This document shows, one piece after another, positions 32,664 to 41,262 of a DNA stretch of 64,000 bases (positions are counted from its first letter, which is position 1; each line of letters opens with the position of its first letter). The notes below the pieces were generated by a model. That model did not search any database and was not told the origin of the DNA. It worked only from the letters and a program-made list of their open reading frames with translations. Origin of the DNA: Fibrobacter sp. Its GTDB lineage: Bacteria > Fibrobacterota > Fibrobacteria > Fibrobacterales > Fibrobacteraceae. A program made the position numbers and the translations under genes. The DNA lies in assembly GCA_017503015.1 (NCBI GenBank), contig JAFVTX010000001.1, positions 1-64,000 on the forward strand, in the 5' to 3' direction.

Positions 32664-33260
32664 TCAAAGCACTAATTTTGCCCATTCGGGAATATCGTCT
32701 GAATACTGCTTTATGAGCTTGCCCTCCGCTTTACGGAATAGCAACCTAGCATCAACTCCATCAACGGAGTTATCATAGATATAAAGTCTATCGACAAGTT
32801 CCGAAATGCACTTACAGTTGAAGATTGATTTCTGATATCGAGAAATAATTTTTGTGATAGGAACGTCGTGCCCGCCCTGCATCACACGTTTGGCAATTCT
32901 TGCCGCGTTAATAGAAGGATGGTTCGTTGCAACAAAGAAAACACGAATAAAGTAACCCAAATCTTTAGCGCGTTTGATAAATTCAACTTTTCCATCCGAC
33001 GAAAGGACACTTTCAAAAACAAGACTCTTTTGCTGTTTAAGACAGTCCTCACGAAGCGCTTCACAATACTTTACAGCTTTAAGGACTGCATCCGGAGAAT
33101 TCCAATCACCAAACCGTTCCTGTGCTACAACATCAGGATTAATATAGACAGCATCTTCCATCCATTCATGACGAAGAATTTTTGAAGTAATGGTTGTCTT
33201 ACCCGAACCATTCGGTCCAGCAATAACAATTAGTACAGGTCGATGTTCTGTCGGTGACAT
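32664..33260 (-). CDS. Zeta-toxin-like kinase
   Basis: A 198-aa P-loop kinase of the zeta-toxin family, which phosphorylates UDP-activated sugars (or similar small molecules) and blocks wall synthesis when not held by its antitoxin. Visible: strand plus Walker A IVIAGPNGSGKTT (residues ~11-23), YINPDVVAQE, a LVFESVLSS motif, and RVFFVATNHP. It is in an operon with the 57-aa gene immediately upstream (2-bp gap), which I take to be the antitoxin. A 13-bp stem terminator follows. The toxin class is well supported; the target is inferred. Confidence 0.82.
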   Translation of the reverse strand: MSPTEHRPVLIVIAGPNGSGKTTITSKILRHEWMEDAVYINPDVVAQERFGDWNSPDAVLKAVKYCEALREDCLKQQKSLVFESVLSSDGKVEFIKRAKDLGYFIRVFFVATNHPSINAARIAKRVMQGGHDVPITKIISRYQKSIFNCKCISELVDRLYIYDNSVDGVDARLLFRKAEGKLIKQYSDDIPEWAKLVL

Positions 33261-33262
33261 AA

Positions 33263-33436
33263 TTATCGAATGGTTGCTATAGCACGTTTGATTTCATCAA
33301 AATAACGGGCTGTTGCCTCTGCATCAGCCTTACGGGCATCGTCAAAAGCCTCCTTCATCAACTGCGCAAGGAGTTCATCCGAGGGCTCTTCGGTGCTCGT
33401 CAACTTATACGTATCTAAAGTCATCGGTTCAGGCAT
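33263..33436 (-). CDS. 57-aa putative antitoxin of the zeta-like toxin
   Basis: MPEPMTLDTYKL...ATARYFDEIKRAIATIR, a small acidic, helical protein with a strong ribosome site (AGAGGAG, 6 nt before ATG). It stops 2 bp before the toxin start, the typical order for such pairs. It has no DNA-binding motif that I recognise. Confidence 0.75.
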   Translation of the reverse strand: MPEPMTLDTYKLTSTEEPSDELLAQLMKEAFDDARKADAEATARYFDEIKRAIATIR

Positions 33437-33519
33437 AAAACACTCCTCTCCATAATATATACAAATAAAACCTCAAAGGCAAGTCCTTTGTAACCCGCAA
33501 AACACTAAAACACACATAA

Positions 33520-33564
33520 ATTTGGCAAGCGACGATTGCCAAATCGGGCAAGCAGTGCTTGCCC
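33520..33564. repeat. Two adjacent hairpin repeats
   Basis: ATTTGGCAA/TTGCCAAAT (33520-33544) and GGGCAAGCA/TGCTTGCCC (33546-33564), after the stop of the lipoprotein gene at 33577; they may serve as its terminator. Confidence 0.6.
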
Positions 33565-33576
33565 AATCTTAAAAAA

Positions 33577-34482
33577 TCAAAAGTCAAAGTGTTTTGCGTT
33601 TTTTAATTCTCGAACTTTCATTTTCTGCTGATCCGCGGCCCTTCTCAATTCCTGAAGCTGCCGTTTCTCTTCTTCAATTTCTTCTTCGGTAACAGACCCC
33701 TGACTCTCCTTTGTTCGAATAAGCCACTTCACTTTTTCCTTTCGCACATTCAATTCCGAACGCAACACCTCGTACCGATTCAATGCACTTTTCAATTCCA
33801 GACGACGTTGTTTTTCTTCTGGAGTTTTTTCCTTCAAACCAAACAAGTAATTCAACGTAAAATAAAAACGATTGTTGGATTTCCCTATTTCCCGCCCATA
33901 ACGGTATTCTAGCGAAGCACCCCAGAAGGAAACATAAGCACCGACACCATATTCCCCAAAAGCATCAGCAGACCAAAAACTAAGACCACCCAAATTTTCA
34001 TCGACCTTATAGACGTTACGCGAAATATGTTCACTGGCACCTATTCTAAACTTTTCAGTTATCGGCAGTTCCTCTATTAGCATTACACCCCCATAAAACG
34101 AGCCTCCGCGTCCATAGCGTTCTTCCACTGCTCCCATCCCAGTCCAAGCCCATCCTTGCAATCCGACATACTGACTAAGAAAACCTGCATGCAAATTGGG
34201 AGTAAAATTTTCAAGCGATAAACCGAACACACCATAATGGATGCGATAAAAAAATGCAAGATCTAAATTCCTTGCTTCTTCAACACAAAAATAATCATTA
34301 TGATCATAATTATTGCATTTTCCATCATAAAGATCACCTGTTCGCAGTGTTCCTCCAGAACCAAAGCCAAAACTTTTATTTTTCATATTCATGAACTGTG
34401 CAGCAGAAGGCGGATGACTCGAGCACCCCGCCAAGAGCAGGGCGCACACCGCCAAGACAATCCATAAAATTCCGCGAAACAT
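33577..34482 (-). CDS. Hypothetical lipoprotein B with coiled-coil tail
   Basis: A 301-aa lipoprotein: signal peptide MFRGILWIVLAVCALLLAGC, then a region with alternating aromatic strands (FFYRIHYGVFGLSLENF, FYGGVMLIEELPI, GVGAYVSFWGASLEYRYG, FYFTLNYLFGL) that looks like a small outer-membrane beta-barrel or beta-sandwich. The last ~85 residues are a charged coiled coil (EEEIEEEKRQLQELRRAADQ). Not recognised. The 5' module (promoter and signal peptide) is shared with the gene at 31704-32549. Confidence 0.7.
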   Translation of the reverse strand: MFRGILWIVLAVCALLLAGCSSHPPSAAQFMNMKNKSFGFGSGGTLRTGDLYDGKCNNYDHNDYFCVEEARNLDLAFFYRIHYGVFGLSLENFTPNLHAGFLSQYVGLQGWAWTGMGAVEERYGRGGSFYGGVMLIEELPITEKFRIGASEHISRNVYKVDENLGGLSFWSADAFGEYGVGAYVSFWGASLEYRYGREIGKSNNRFYFTLNYLFGLKEKTPEEKQRRLELKSALNRYEVLRSELNVRKEKVKWLIRTKESQGSVTEEEIEEEKRQLQELRRAADQQKMKVRELKNAKHFDF

Positions 34483-34583
34483 TTTCTACAAAATAGAATA
34501 TCTAGGCAGAACCCGGATTCATTCCATCAGCCTATTCGCGGGCTTCGTCAAATAAAATAGACCACTTTGCTTCTAGGAAGGTG

Positions 34584-34604
34584 ATGCCGGGACAAGCCCG
34601 GCAT
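34584..34604. repeat. Palindromic intergenic element
   Basis: ATGCCGGG-acaag-CCCGGCAT, perfect 8-bp stem, 14 bp from the stop of the TfoX-like gene; possible terminator. Confidence 0.5.
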
Positions 34605-34617
34605 GACAAAATGCCGG

Positions 34618-34959
34618 TTATTTCTTCTTGGCTTTCGCGGGGGCAGGCAGTTCCGGCAACATGGCTTCGAGCAAGCGAACCAGCAAAGCGCCGTCTTCAA
34701 TCTGCTCGCTCGTCACGCGGAGCATGGGCTTTGCACCATCGTAGGGCAATTGCTTCTTTGCGCCGGGGAGCATTTCCACGGCCGCGGGCACGGGCTTCAC
34801 CAGCAGGCGGTCATCGTAAATCCCGCCGAAGATTTTCCCGTCGGCATAGAGGATGTATTCGCCCATCATCTTGCGGGTGGTCACGCGGAAACCACCTTCA
34901 ACCAGTTTTCCGTTGAACTGTTCCAAAACGTGGTCACGGAATTTTTCAGAACTCGGCAT
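34618..34959 (-). CDS. TfoX N-terminal-domain protein
   Basis: A 113-aa protein matching the TfoX/Sxy N-terminal domain: TTRKMMGEYILYADGKIFGGI, DDRLLVKPVPAA, and PYDGAKPMLRV. In gammaproteobacteria TfoX controls competence genes; stand-alone N-terminal domains elsewhere are of unknown role. The C-terminus ends in a Pro/Ala/Lys tail. ATG at 34959 follows AAGGGA. Single gene with its own flanking elements. Confidence 0.85.
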   Translation of the reverse strand: MPSSEKFRDHVLEQFNGKLVEGGFRVTTRKMMGEYILYADGKIFGGIYDDRLLVKPVPAAVEMLPGAKKQLPYDGAKPMLRVTSEQIEDGALLVRLLEAMLPELPAPAKAKKK

Positions 34960-34989
34960 TATTCCCTTATGAGTATTGGCACAATACCC

Positions 34990-35778
34990 CTAGATTTCAC
35001 CCATACATTTCATGGCAAGACCCATGATAATCATCTGGAAGGCTTCGCTGTTTTTTACGGAAGCGGCCACAAGGGCCCTGAGGGTATATTCTTTTTTAAG
35101 TGTTTTCAAAAAGCACTGCCCCACCGACTTGGGCACGCCATTTTCGTTCAAAAGTTTCAGAAGGTTCTTCTCCACATCGGGAGAATACCCCTCGGGCGTG
35201 CACTCGATAATGTAATCTGCGCCCCACGCATTGGAAGCTCCAGGCGCGCCCTCTTCCTTGACCATCTTCGCAAAGCGATCGAAATCCCCCACCACACGGT
35301 CGTAGGCGCAGCCGCACACGCTGTTGGCCATCTTTTCGCCAAAAACCGCCTTCGCTTCGGGAGCGCACCCCTTGACAAAATCCTTCTTGGGCAAGTCCTT
35401 CTTTATGGCATTAAAAAGCAGCTTCATGTCGTCATCTGAAATTTCCCCGGAGCCCTCGGCCAAGGCATCGCCCACATCGTCGCTAGCCAAGACGCAACTC
35501 ATTGCAGCGCCCATCATAAAGGAAATGAATTCCGGGTCCTCATTTCCTTCCTGCATATCGGCATTGTGGGCCAGATAGACCTTCTCGCTGTATTTTCCCT
35601 GCAATTGGTCCAGCACACAGAGGCACTCCTTCTCGTTTGCCTCTCGGGTACAATCCTGCATAAAGGCCTTGCGGGTAGGCCCGGAATACTCCCCTGCGTA
35701 AGCCACAGCAGAGGCCAAGAAAAATCCCAAGAACAGCCACAAGGATGACTTAGTAGTAATTATCATTTTCCGAAACAT
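34990..35778 (-). CDS. Hypothetical exported protein
   Basis: A ~262-aa protein with a signal peptide (SSLWLFLGFFLASAVAYA). The mature part has two similar halves, each with paired cysteines (FMQDCTREANEKECLCVL near the start, FVKGCAPEAKAV and NSVCGCAYDRVV in the middle), suggesting a duplicated, disulfide-bonded helical domain. Not recognised. Starts at 35766, 35778 and 35787 are possible; 35778 has AAGG at a usable distance. The start overlaps the 3' end of the upstream lipoprotein gene, so both are co-expressed. Confidence 0.65.
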   Translation of the reverse strand: MFRKMIITTKSSLWLFLGFFLASAVAYAGEYSGPTRKAFMQDCTREANEKECLCVLDQLQGKYSEKVYLAHNADMQEGNEDPEFISFMMGAAMSCVLASDDVGDALAEGSGEISDDDMKLLFNAIKKDLPKKDFVKGCAPEAKAVFGEKMANSVCGCAYDRVVGDFDRFAKMVKEEGAPGASNAWGADYIIECTPEGYSPDVEKNLLKLLNENGVPKSVGQCFLKTLKKEYTLRALVAASVKNSEAFQMIIMGLAMKCMGEI

Positions 35779-37114
35779 AGCCACCAACCTTAATCATATC
35801 TATGTAATAAAAATCAGAAGGCACGGCACCGTCGGTATACGGAACTGATTCAAAAATTTTAGCCAGGGCCAAGGTGTCGTAGGGCACACTGTTATCGAAT
35901 ATAAAATTACTATAATCCAATTGCTCCCGGATTTGCCTTTCCTCGTCTAGAACGAAAGTCTCTGCCCAAAATGTGGCTAGAACCTGAACAGAATCCTTCT
36001 CCGTAGACGATGTAGGATCGTCATAAATGTCAGCGACGGGAATTAAAATGAAGTCAAGGCCAGCGTCATTTTCTTCGTAGCGACGCACATGGCGATATTC
36101 GGCCTTACCGTCTTTTACAACCTTTACCCAGATGTTCCTGGATATATTTTTTTCTCCTTTGACCTCCAAAATAAGCCTTCCTCCATGCCAATAAGCTTTG
36201 GTGATACGGAATTTTTGAGCCTTCTTGAAGGTTACAGGCTCGGTTTCGTATTTCAGCGAATCTATTTTGGCAGGAACCATCCAACTCTGGTAAGTCAGCG
36301 CACAATTCAATGTGGCTGCCGTATCCCCCTGGAGAAAATTTTCAAGCTTTAAGCTATCATGCACCGCCACAAATGCACTGGGATAGTGATAATCATCTTC
36401 GGCCAGTTTCTCAAACGTCATATCCAAATCCATAGTATTGGTTGCGGTCTTCAAGAAGCACTTGGAATTCGCGGTGTCGACCCACACCTTATAATTGGGC
36501 CAATAGTAAGCCGCATGAACCTTGGCAAAAAAATGTCCCCTGGGGTAAGGCAGGTCGAATCCCTGAGGATCAAACCCTAATTCGGTATAGGCAATCGCGC
36601 CAGGCTTTGTGGAGGGAACCAGAACATGGGTTTCACGAATATTTCCGCACAACAGCGAATCCAACTGGATGGTAATGGTATGGGTCTGGTCATAGGCCTT
36701 CATAAAGTCCCGGGCCACAAACCCCGTTCCATACGGAGTCGTCTCGACCCCTCCCCCCAAGGGCTTTCCGTCAAACAGAATTTTCGTATTGGAATAATTA
36801 CATACGGTAGTATCCTTAAAGGGAATTTCGACTAACGCCTGGGCCACATAAGAGGTGATCTCGGTGGTATCAGCCATATCCGTAGTCATACGAGCACTTT
36901 GAATATATATCCTGTACCCGTCATTAGGCGTAAAGTCTAGGCGAATGGCTGTCGACCGACCATCGACGATACTGTCCATGATCTGGCGTTCCTCCATTTG
37001 TTTTTGGACATTTCGGGAAATTTCCTCATCCGGCGATCCCGAAAAGTCGTCGGAACAGGCGGCAAAAAATAGCGAAACAAGTAAAATGAGCAAAAAAATT
37101 GCTTTCAGTTTCAT
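35750..37114 (-). CDS. Hypothetical lipoprotein, 454 aa
   Basis: Signal peptide and lipobox: IFLLILLVSLFFAACSDD. The mature protein is beta-rich and acidic, with a QLDSLLCGNIRETHVLV stretch and repeated Asp/Thr loops; it resembles the surface or carbohydrate-associated lipoproteins of Fibrobacter and Bacteroidota in style, but I do not recognise a family. No linker repeats. It probably forms an operon with the exported protein that overlaps its end. Full-length appearance, good start (ATG 37114). Confidence 0.7.
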   Translation of the reverse strand: MKLKAIFLLILLVSLFFAACSDDFSGSPDEEISRNVQKQMEERQIMDSIVDGRSTAIRLDFTPNDGYRIYIQSARMTTDMADTTEITSYVAQALVEIPFKDTTVCNYSNTKILFDGKPLGGGVETTPYGTGFVARDFMKAYDQTHTITIQLDSLLCGNIRETHVLVPSTKPGAIAYTELGFDPQGFDLPYPRGHFFAKVHAAYYWPNYKVWVDTANSKCFLKTATNTMDLDMTFEKLAEDDYHYPSAFVAVHDSLKLENFLQGDTAATLNCALTYQSWMVPAKIDSLKYETEPVTFKKAQKFRITKAYWHGGRLILEVKGEKNISRNIWVKVVKDGKAEYRHVRRYEENDAGLDFILIPVADIYDDPTSSTEKDSVQVLATFWAETFVLDEERQIREQLDYSNFIFDNSVPYDTLALAKIFESVPYTDGAVPSDFYYIDMIKVGGYVSENDNYY

Positions 37115-37175
37115 ACTAAATCACCCCCCTCTGTCTTTCATAAACATAACAAAAGAAATGGCGACACGGCCTCGT

Positions 37176-38060
37176 TCATTCTTCTTCCACGCCCATAAGG
37201 CGCATGGCCGCTTTCCAGGTTTCCCTGTTCTCGAAACTGTCCCGCTTGCCGCCGCCGTAGCGGGCGTGGGCGAATTCTTCCACAAGGGTTTCCCAGCCTT
37301 CTAGCTTGCCTTCTTTTACCAGGTTGTCGAGATTGACCGGGTCGGCGGTCGCCGTCCCGAATTTACGGGCCACATACCCCTTGCAGATACTTTCCAGCTC
37401 CAAGAGCCACTCGCGACTATCGGCGGAATTGACGCGCTGTTTCAAGACCAGCATCTGATTACGCAAGGCCTCGTCGGCCGCATTCCTTGCGGCAACGGCC
37501 TCACGTGCAGCGGCGCGACGCTTGACACGCCAGAGTCCGGCCAGCAGAACGCAAAGGGCAACAATCCCACCTACCGCAAACGGTAGCGGATTGAAAGGCT
37601 CGTCTACGCGCACGTCCACGCTTTCACTCCGCAAGTCAAGGGGCTGGCCCACTTGCGTCGGGATTTCGAACTTAAGGGCGGGAATGTGCAGATTGCCCGT
37701 ATCCTGTGCCACAATCTTGTATGTAAAGGTAATGGAGGCGATTTCCTTGCCATCCTTTACGGACCGTGCCGACTCCTGGGACACCCCCAGCTGGGTTAAA
37801 CCCTTCGCGTTGGCAGAACCCGTTGGCACTACCAGGAGAGCGCTTCCCTGCACGCTCCAGGAGACCGTCACCGGAAACTCAAAAGTATCACCTACAGTAA
37901 TGGCGGGCAGGCCACCTTCGGGCCCCGCCTTTATAGAAATTCCCAGCTGTTCCGGCGTGGGCATTTCCGGCGCAGCGGTAGAATCCAACACCGCAACGGA
38001 ACTGTCCGTCACGACGGCATCCACACCGCCAGCGTCCATATTCAAAGAATCGTTTTCCAT
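37176..38060 (-). CDS. BatD-like membrane protein
   Basis: A 294-aa protein: an extracytoplasmic beta-domain (VTVSWSVQGSALLVVP, ITFTYKIVAQDTGNLHIPAL) followed by one transmembrane helix (FAVGGIVALCVLLAGLW) and a cytoplasmic helical domain (ESICKGYVARKFG...). This is the layout of BatD/oxygen-tolerance proteins. No clear signal peptide precedes the beta-domain, which is odd for this topology: either a short uncleaved start is missed or the 5' end has been altered by the repeats upstream. I placed the start at MENDSL (38060); upstream frame runs through a terminator and repeats. A functional link with the MoxR gene at 30518 is possible. Confidence 0.65.
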   Translation of the reverse strand: MENDSLNMDAGGVDAVVTDSSVAVLDSTAAPEMPTPEQLGISIKAGPEGGLPAITVGDTFEFPVTVSWSVQGSALLVVPTGSANAKGLTQLGVSQESARSVKDGKEIASITFTYKIVAQDTGNLHIPALKFEIPTQVGQPLDLRSESVDVRVDEPFNPLPFAVGGIVALCVLLAGLWRVKRRAAAREAVAARNAADEALRNQMLVLKQRVNSADSREWLLELESICKGYVARKFGTATADPVNLDNLVKEGKLEGWETLVEEFAHARYGGGKRDSFENRETWKAAMRLMGVEEE

Positions 38061-38086
38061 ACAGAAAGAATATACAAAAAGAAAAA

Positions 38087-38108
38087 GGCCCGCCCGTCTG
38101 GGCGAGCC
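38087..38108 (-). terminator. Terminator of the sigma-factor gene
   Basis: On the minus strand GGCTCGCCC-agac-GGGCGGGCC followed by TTTTTCTTTTT. It lies between the sigma-factor stop and the BatD-like start. Confidence 0.85.
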
Positions 38109-38123
38109 TCCATGGAGGTAATG

Positions 38124-38248
38124 AATCGTGACCTGACTCTGGGAAAGGGGTCCAGGGGGCAAAGCCCCCTGCGTCATGGAGCGGCTATTATTTGTTAATC
38201 GTGACCTGACTCTGGGAAAGGGGTCCAGGGGGCAAAGCCCCTTGCGTC
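38124..38248. repeat. Direct duplication with GGGGGC hairpins
   Basis: About 51 bp at 38124-38174 repeated at 38197-38248 (AATCGTGACCTGACTCTGGG ... CCCCCTGCGTC). Each copy holds GGGGGC-aaa-GCCCC(C/T). Confidence 0.85.
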
Positions 38249-38261
38249 GCATGGCAGCGAT

Positions 38262-39074
38262 TTACTTATTAATCGCTGCCAAGAACGCGTCTTTCTTTTC
38301 TTGCAGGAATTCCTTGCTGTTGTACTTGCGGATACGGCGAAGCGCCTGGTCGCGCAACTGACGGACACGTTCGTGGGAAATGTTCATGGACTCGCCCACT
38401 TCGCGAAGCGTCTGGGGAGCTTCCTGGTTGATACCGAAAATGCCGGTAATGACCTTCGCTTCGCGCTCCGGGAGCTGTTCCATCAGGTCGCGGGCAAGGC
38501 TTTCTACACTCTGGATTTCGGAATCGGCCTCGGGATTGGACGCTCCATTGTCGGGGAGCACTTCGGCGTATGTGGCCTTGGAGTCCGCCTTCAGGGGGCT
38601 ATCGAAGGACACGCCGCGCTGACCGATTTGGATAAGTTCGCGAATCTCTTCGTTAATCTCTTTACCGCGGCTCTGTTCGTGCAGGGCCTTGCGCACGCGC
38701 AGGTGCTGGTTTGCCGGCAAGCGGATCAGGTTACCCTGCTCGTTGATGGCGCGGGTAATGTAGGCCTTGATCCACCACACGCCATAACTGATGAACTTGA
38801 GGCCGCGGGTGTGTTCAAAGGACTCGATGGCACGCACCAGGCCCATTGCACCCTCGCTCACCAGGTCCGGCAGCGGAATCGGGCAGCCACGGTACTGGAT
38901 GGCCACTTTCAAAACGAAACGCATATTGGCAGAAATCAGTCTCTTTCTAGCAATCTTGTCGCCTTCCTTCGCCTTCTGGAAAAGAATCTGTTCTTCTTCG
39001 CGGGAGAGGGGGGCTGTGCGTCTAATGTCTTCGAGGTATCTTTTTAGGGTTGTATCTGTTGAATCAATATGCAT
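38262..39074 (-). CDS. Sigma-70 family RNA polymerase sigma factor
   Basis: A 270-aa group 2/3-like sigma factor. Region 1.2 (LKRYLEDIRRTAPLSREEE), region 2 (ANMRFVLKVAIQYRG, DLVSEGAMGLVRAIE, FISYGVWWIKAYITRAI), region 3 (LIRLPANQHLRVRKALHE) and region 4 (LREVGESMNISHERVRQLRD) are all present, with no N-terminal region 1.1. It directs RNA polymerase to -10/-35 promoters; size and content fit an alternative or RpoD-like primary sigma of the short type found in Fibrobacter and relatives. Divergent from the methyltransferase gene at 39328. Confidence 0.93.
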   Translation of the reverse strand: MHIDSTDTTLKRYLEDIRRTAPLSREEEQILFQKAKEGDKIARKRLISANMRFVLKVAIQYRGCPIPLPDLVSEGAMGLVRAIESFEHTRGLKFISYGVWWIKAYITRAINEQGNLIRLPANQHLRVRKALHEQSRGKEINEEIRELIQIGQRGVSFDSPLKADSKATYAEVLPDNGASNPEADSEIQSVESLARDLMEQLPEREAKVITGIFGINQEAPQTLREVGESMNISHERVRQLRDQALRRIRKYNSKEFLQEKKDAFLAAINK

Positions 39075-39327
39075 TTCTTTAACCTTGTCTCTCTAAATAT
39101 CGCTTTTTTTTGAGCAACTTGTATGCCAAAAGAACAAAATTTTACAACTTGGCAAAAAAACGCCCCTTATCGTCCTTAAACCTTGGTCAAAGATACAAAT
39201 TTTTGTCACAAATTTCAAACATTGTCATCTTTTTATTACAAAATTAAGTAAAAATGACGGAATTCGCCCCAAAGTTTCGTAATTCGTTGATACTCCACAA
39301 GATACAATTTCGTATATTTTGCCGGTT

Positions 39328-40107
39328 ATGACAGTAAAAGAACCAGACCAGTCCGTATGGAACCGTTTTTGGAAACAGAAAAACGACATGGACAAGGTGT
39401 ATCCTTCGTCTCCGTCGGTGCTGAATACCATCAAGAAGAATTTCAAACTCGAAGGACTCAAGGTGCTGGAAGTTGGTGCCGGCACCGGACGTGACAGTGC
39501 CGAGCTTGCCCGCCTGGGCGCCGACGTGTACGTGCTGGATTTTGCCGAGAACAGCTTGAAGATTGTAGATGGCCTGCGGGCAAAAGACAATCTGTACGAC
39601 AACTTGAAACTTATCCGTGGCGACGCCTTCAAGGCGCCTTTCCCCGACAACACCTTCGACCTGGTTTTCCATCAAGGGCTAGCGGAACATTTCAAGGATT
39701 CTCTCCCGCTCATCAAGGAAAACTTCCGCATCTTAAAGCACGGCGGGCACTGCCTCTGCGACGTACCGCAAACAGTGCACCCCTACACCATCATCAAGCA
39801 TATCTTGATTGCCATGGACAAGTGGTTCGCCGGTTGGGAAAAGCAGTTCACCATGCCCCAGCTGAAAAAGCTCATGACCGATGCCGGTTTTGAATGCGTC
39901 TATGAGTACGGCGACTGGATGCGCCCGAACCTCTATTACCGAATTCTTCGCGAAATCGGTTTCAAGGTAGGCGTGGAGTTGCCCAAGTATCCGCTGCAGG
40001 GAACAGCATACCAGAAAGCGAAAGATAAAATTCTGGATTCTCTGGAAACAAACCCGATCATGCACTATACCCAGCTGTGCATAGGAGTCCTGGGCAAAAA
40101 GCCCTAG
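39328..40107 (+). CDS. Class I SAM-dependent methyltransferase
   Basis: A 259-aa methyltransferase with motif I (VLEVGAGTGRDSAELA), the acidic end of strand 2 (VYVLDFAEN) and FDLVFHQGLAEHF. A C-terminal part with aromatic and basic residues probably binds a lipid or saccharide substrate. The start is ATG at 39328; the frame opens at a TTG 9 bp earlier. It begins a + strand operon whose next genes are a glycosyltransferase (3-bp gap) and a flippase-like protein, so its substrate is likely a glycan or lipid intermediate. Confidence 0.85.
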   Translation: MTVKEPDQSVWNRFWKQKNDMDKVYPSSPSVLNTIKKNFKLEGLKVLEVGAGTGRDSAELARLGADVYVLDFAENSLKIVDGLRAKDNLYDNLKLIRGDAFKAPFPDNTFDLVFHQGLAEHFKDSLPLIKENFRILKHGGHCLCDVPQTVHPYTIIKHILIAMDKWFAGWEKQFTMPQLKKLMTDAGFECVYEYGDWMRPNLYYRILREIGFKVGVELPKYPLQGTAYQKAKDKILDSLETNPIMHYTQLCIGVLGKKP

Positions 40108-40110
40108 TCC

Positions 40111-41262
40111 ATGAATATCCTTGTGGTCAATTACCGCGACCGGCTGCACCCTGCCGCAGGGGGCGCCGAAAAGCACCTGCACCGTATCTTTTCACAACTG
40201 GTAGATGCGGGCCACAAGGTCGTACTTTTTACGACGGCATTTGCTGGCTGCAAAAGTCGTGAAACCGTCGATGGAATCGAAGTCGTCCGCAAAGGTGGCG
40301 ACATGCTGTTCCAGCTTACCGTCGCCATGAACATCCGTAAGCTGGACCGGGAATTCAATTTTGACGTGGTGGTAGAAGACTTGAACAAGCTTCCGCTATA
40401 TACGCCGTTCTGGATTAAAAAGCCGGTGGTGGTGCAGATGCACCATCTGTGGCGCAGCTCCATTTTCCACGAGGCGTTTTTCCCGGTAGCGGCCGTGGTA
40501 TGGGCCTTTGAACGGACCATCCCCTGGTTCTACCGCAAGCAGCCGTTTATCGTGGTAAGTCCGAGTACCAGGCGCGAGCTCAAGGAAATCGGAATTGACG
40601 GCAAGCGCATTTCTGTAATTTACAACGGCTCCGACAGCAAAGGCGCTCCCGATCCATCAACAGAAGTGCCGCCATTAGAAGCCGAGGGTCTGCCCTACTT
40701 CTTGTGGCTTTCCCGTGTTCACCGCTACAAGGGAATCTGGACGGCGCTGGAGGCCTTTGAAAAATTTGCGTGGAAGCACCCGGACATCAAGCTTTTGGTG
40801 GCCGGAGACGGACCGCTCCTGAAAAAGATCCCCGCCTGGCTAAAACAGCGCAATCTTGAAAATCGCGTGGTGCTTCTGGGATATGTCAGTCCTTCCAAGA
40901 AACAGCAGCTGCTTCGTCACGCCGTGGCACTGTTGCAGACGAGCTTCAAGGAGGGCTGGGGTCTTACCGTCGTAGAAGCGGCAAAGCTTGGCACTACCAC
41001 TATTGCAAGCGATGTGCCGGGACTTCGCGACAGCGTCAAGAACGGCGAAACCGGTCTTTTGTTCCCCATGGGAGATGCCCACACCTGCACCATGGAAATG
41101 GAACGCCTTTATGGCGACGACGAACTGCGCTCCAGGCTTTCGCAAGAGGCACGTGTCTATGCCGACGAATTCCGCTGGGATACCGCTGCCGACCTGACGT
41201 TCAACCTGCTGCAAGATACCGTCATCCGTCATCGGGTGGCCGAAGGGGGACCCGATGAATAG
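40111..41262 (+). CDS. Family 4 glycosyltransferase
   Basis: A 383-aa GT-B glycosyltransferase. N-terminal domain: VVNYRDRLHPAAGGAEKHLH. C-terminal nucleotide-sugar domain: FLWLSRVHRYKGIWTALEAF, LLVAGDGPLLKKI, and EGWGLTVVEAAKLGTTTIAS with the E-x7-E motif. Acts at the cytoplasmic membrane on a lipid-linked or surface glycan. Overlaps the next gene by 8 bp. Donor and acceptor cannot be read from the sequence. Confidence 0.92.
   Translation: MNILVVNYRDRLHPAAGGAEKHLHRIFSQLVDAGHKVVLFTTAFAGCKSRETVDGIEVVRKGGDMLFQLTVAMNIRKLDREFNFDVVVEDLNKLPLYTPFWIKKPVVVQMHHLWRSSIFHEAFFPVAAVVWAFERTIPWFYRKQPFIVVSPSTRRELKEIGIDGKRISVIYNGSDSKGAPDPSTEVPPLEAEGLPYFLWLSRVHRYKGIWTALEAFEKFAWKHPDIKLLVAGDGPLLKKIPAWLKQRNLENRVVLLGYVSPSKKQQLLRHAVALLQTSFKEGWGLTVVEAAKLGTTTIASDVPGLRDSVKNGETGLLFPMGDAHTCTMEMERLYGDDELRSRLSQEARVYADEFRWDTAADLTFNLLQDTVIRHRVAEGGPDE

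Noticed and set aside
30518-38060. A single bat-type operon linking the MoxR and BatD-like genes
   Set aside because: They are 5.7 kb apart with unrelated genes, terminators and repeats between them.
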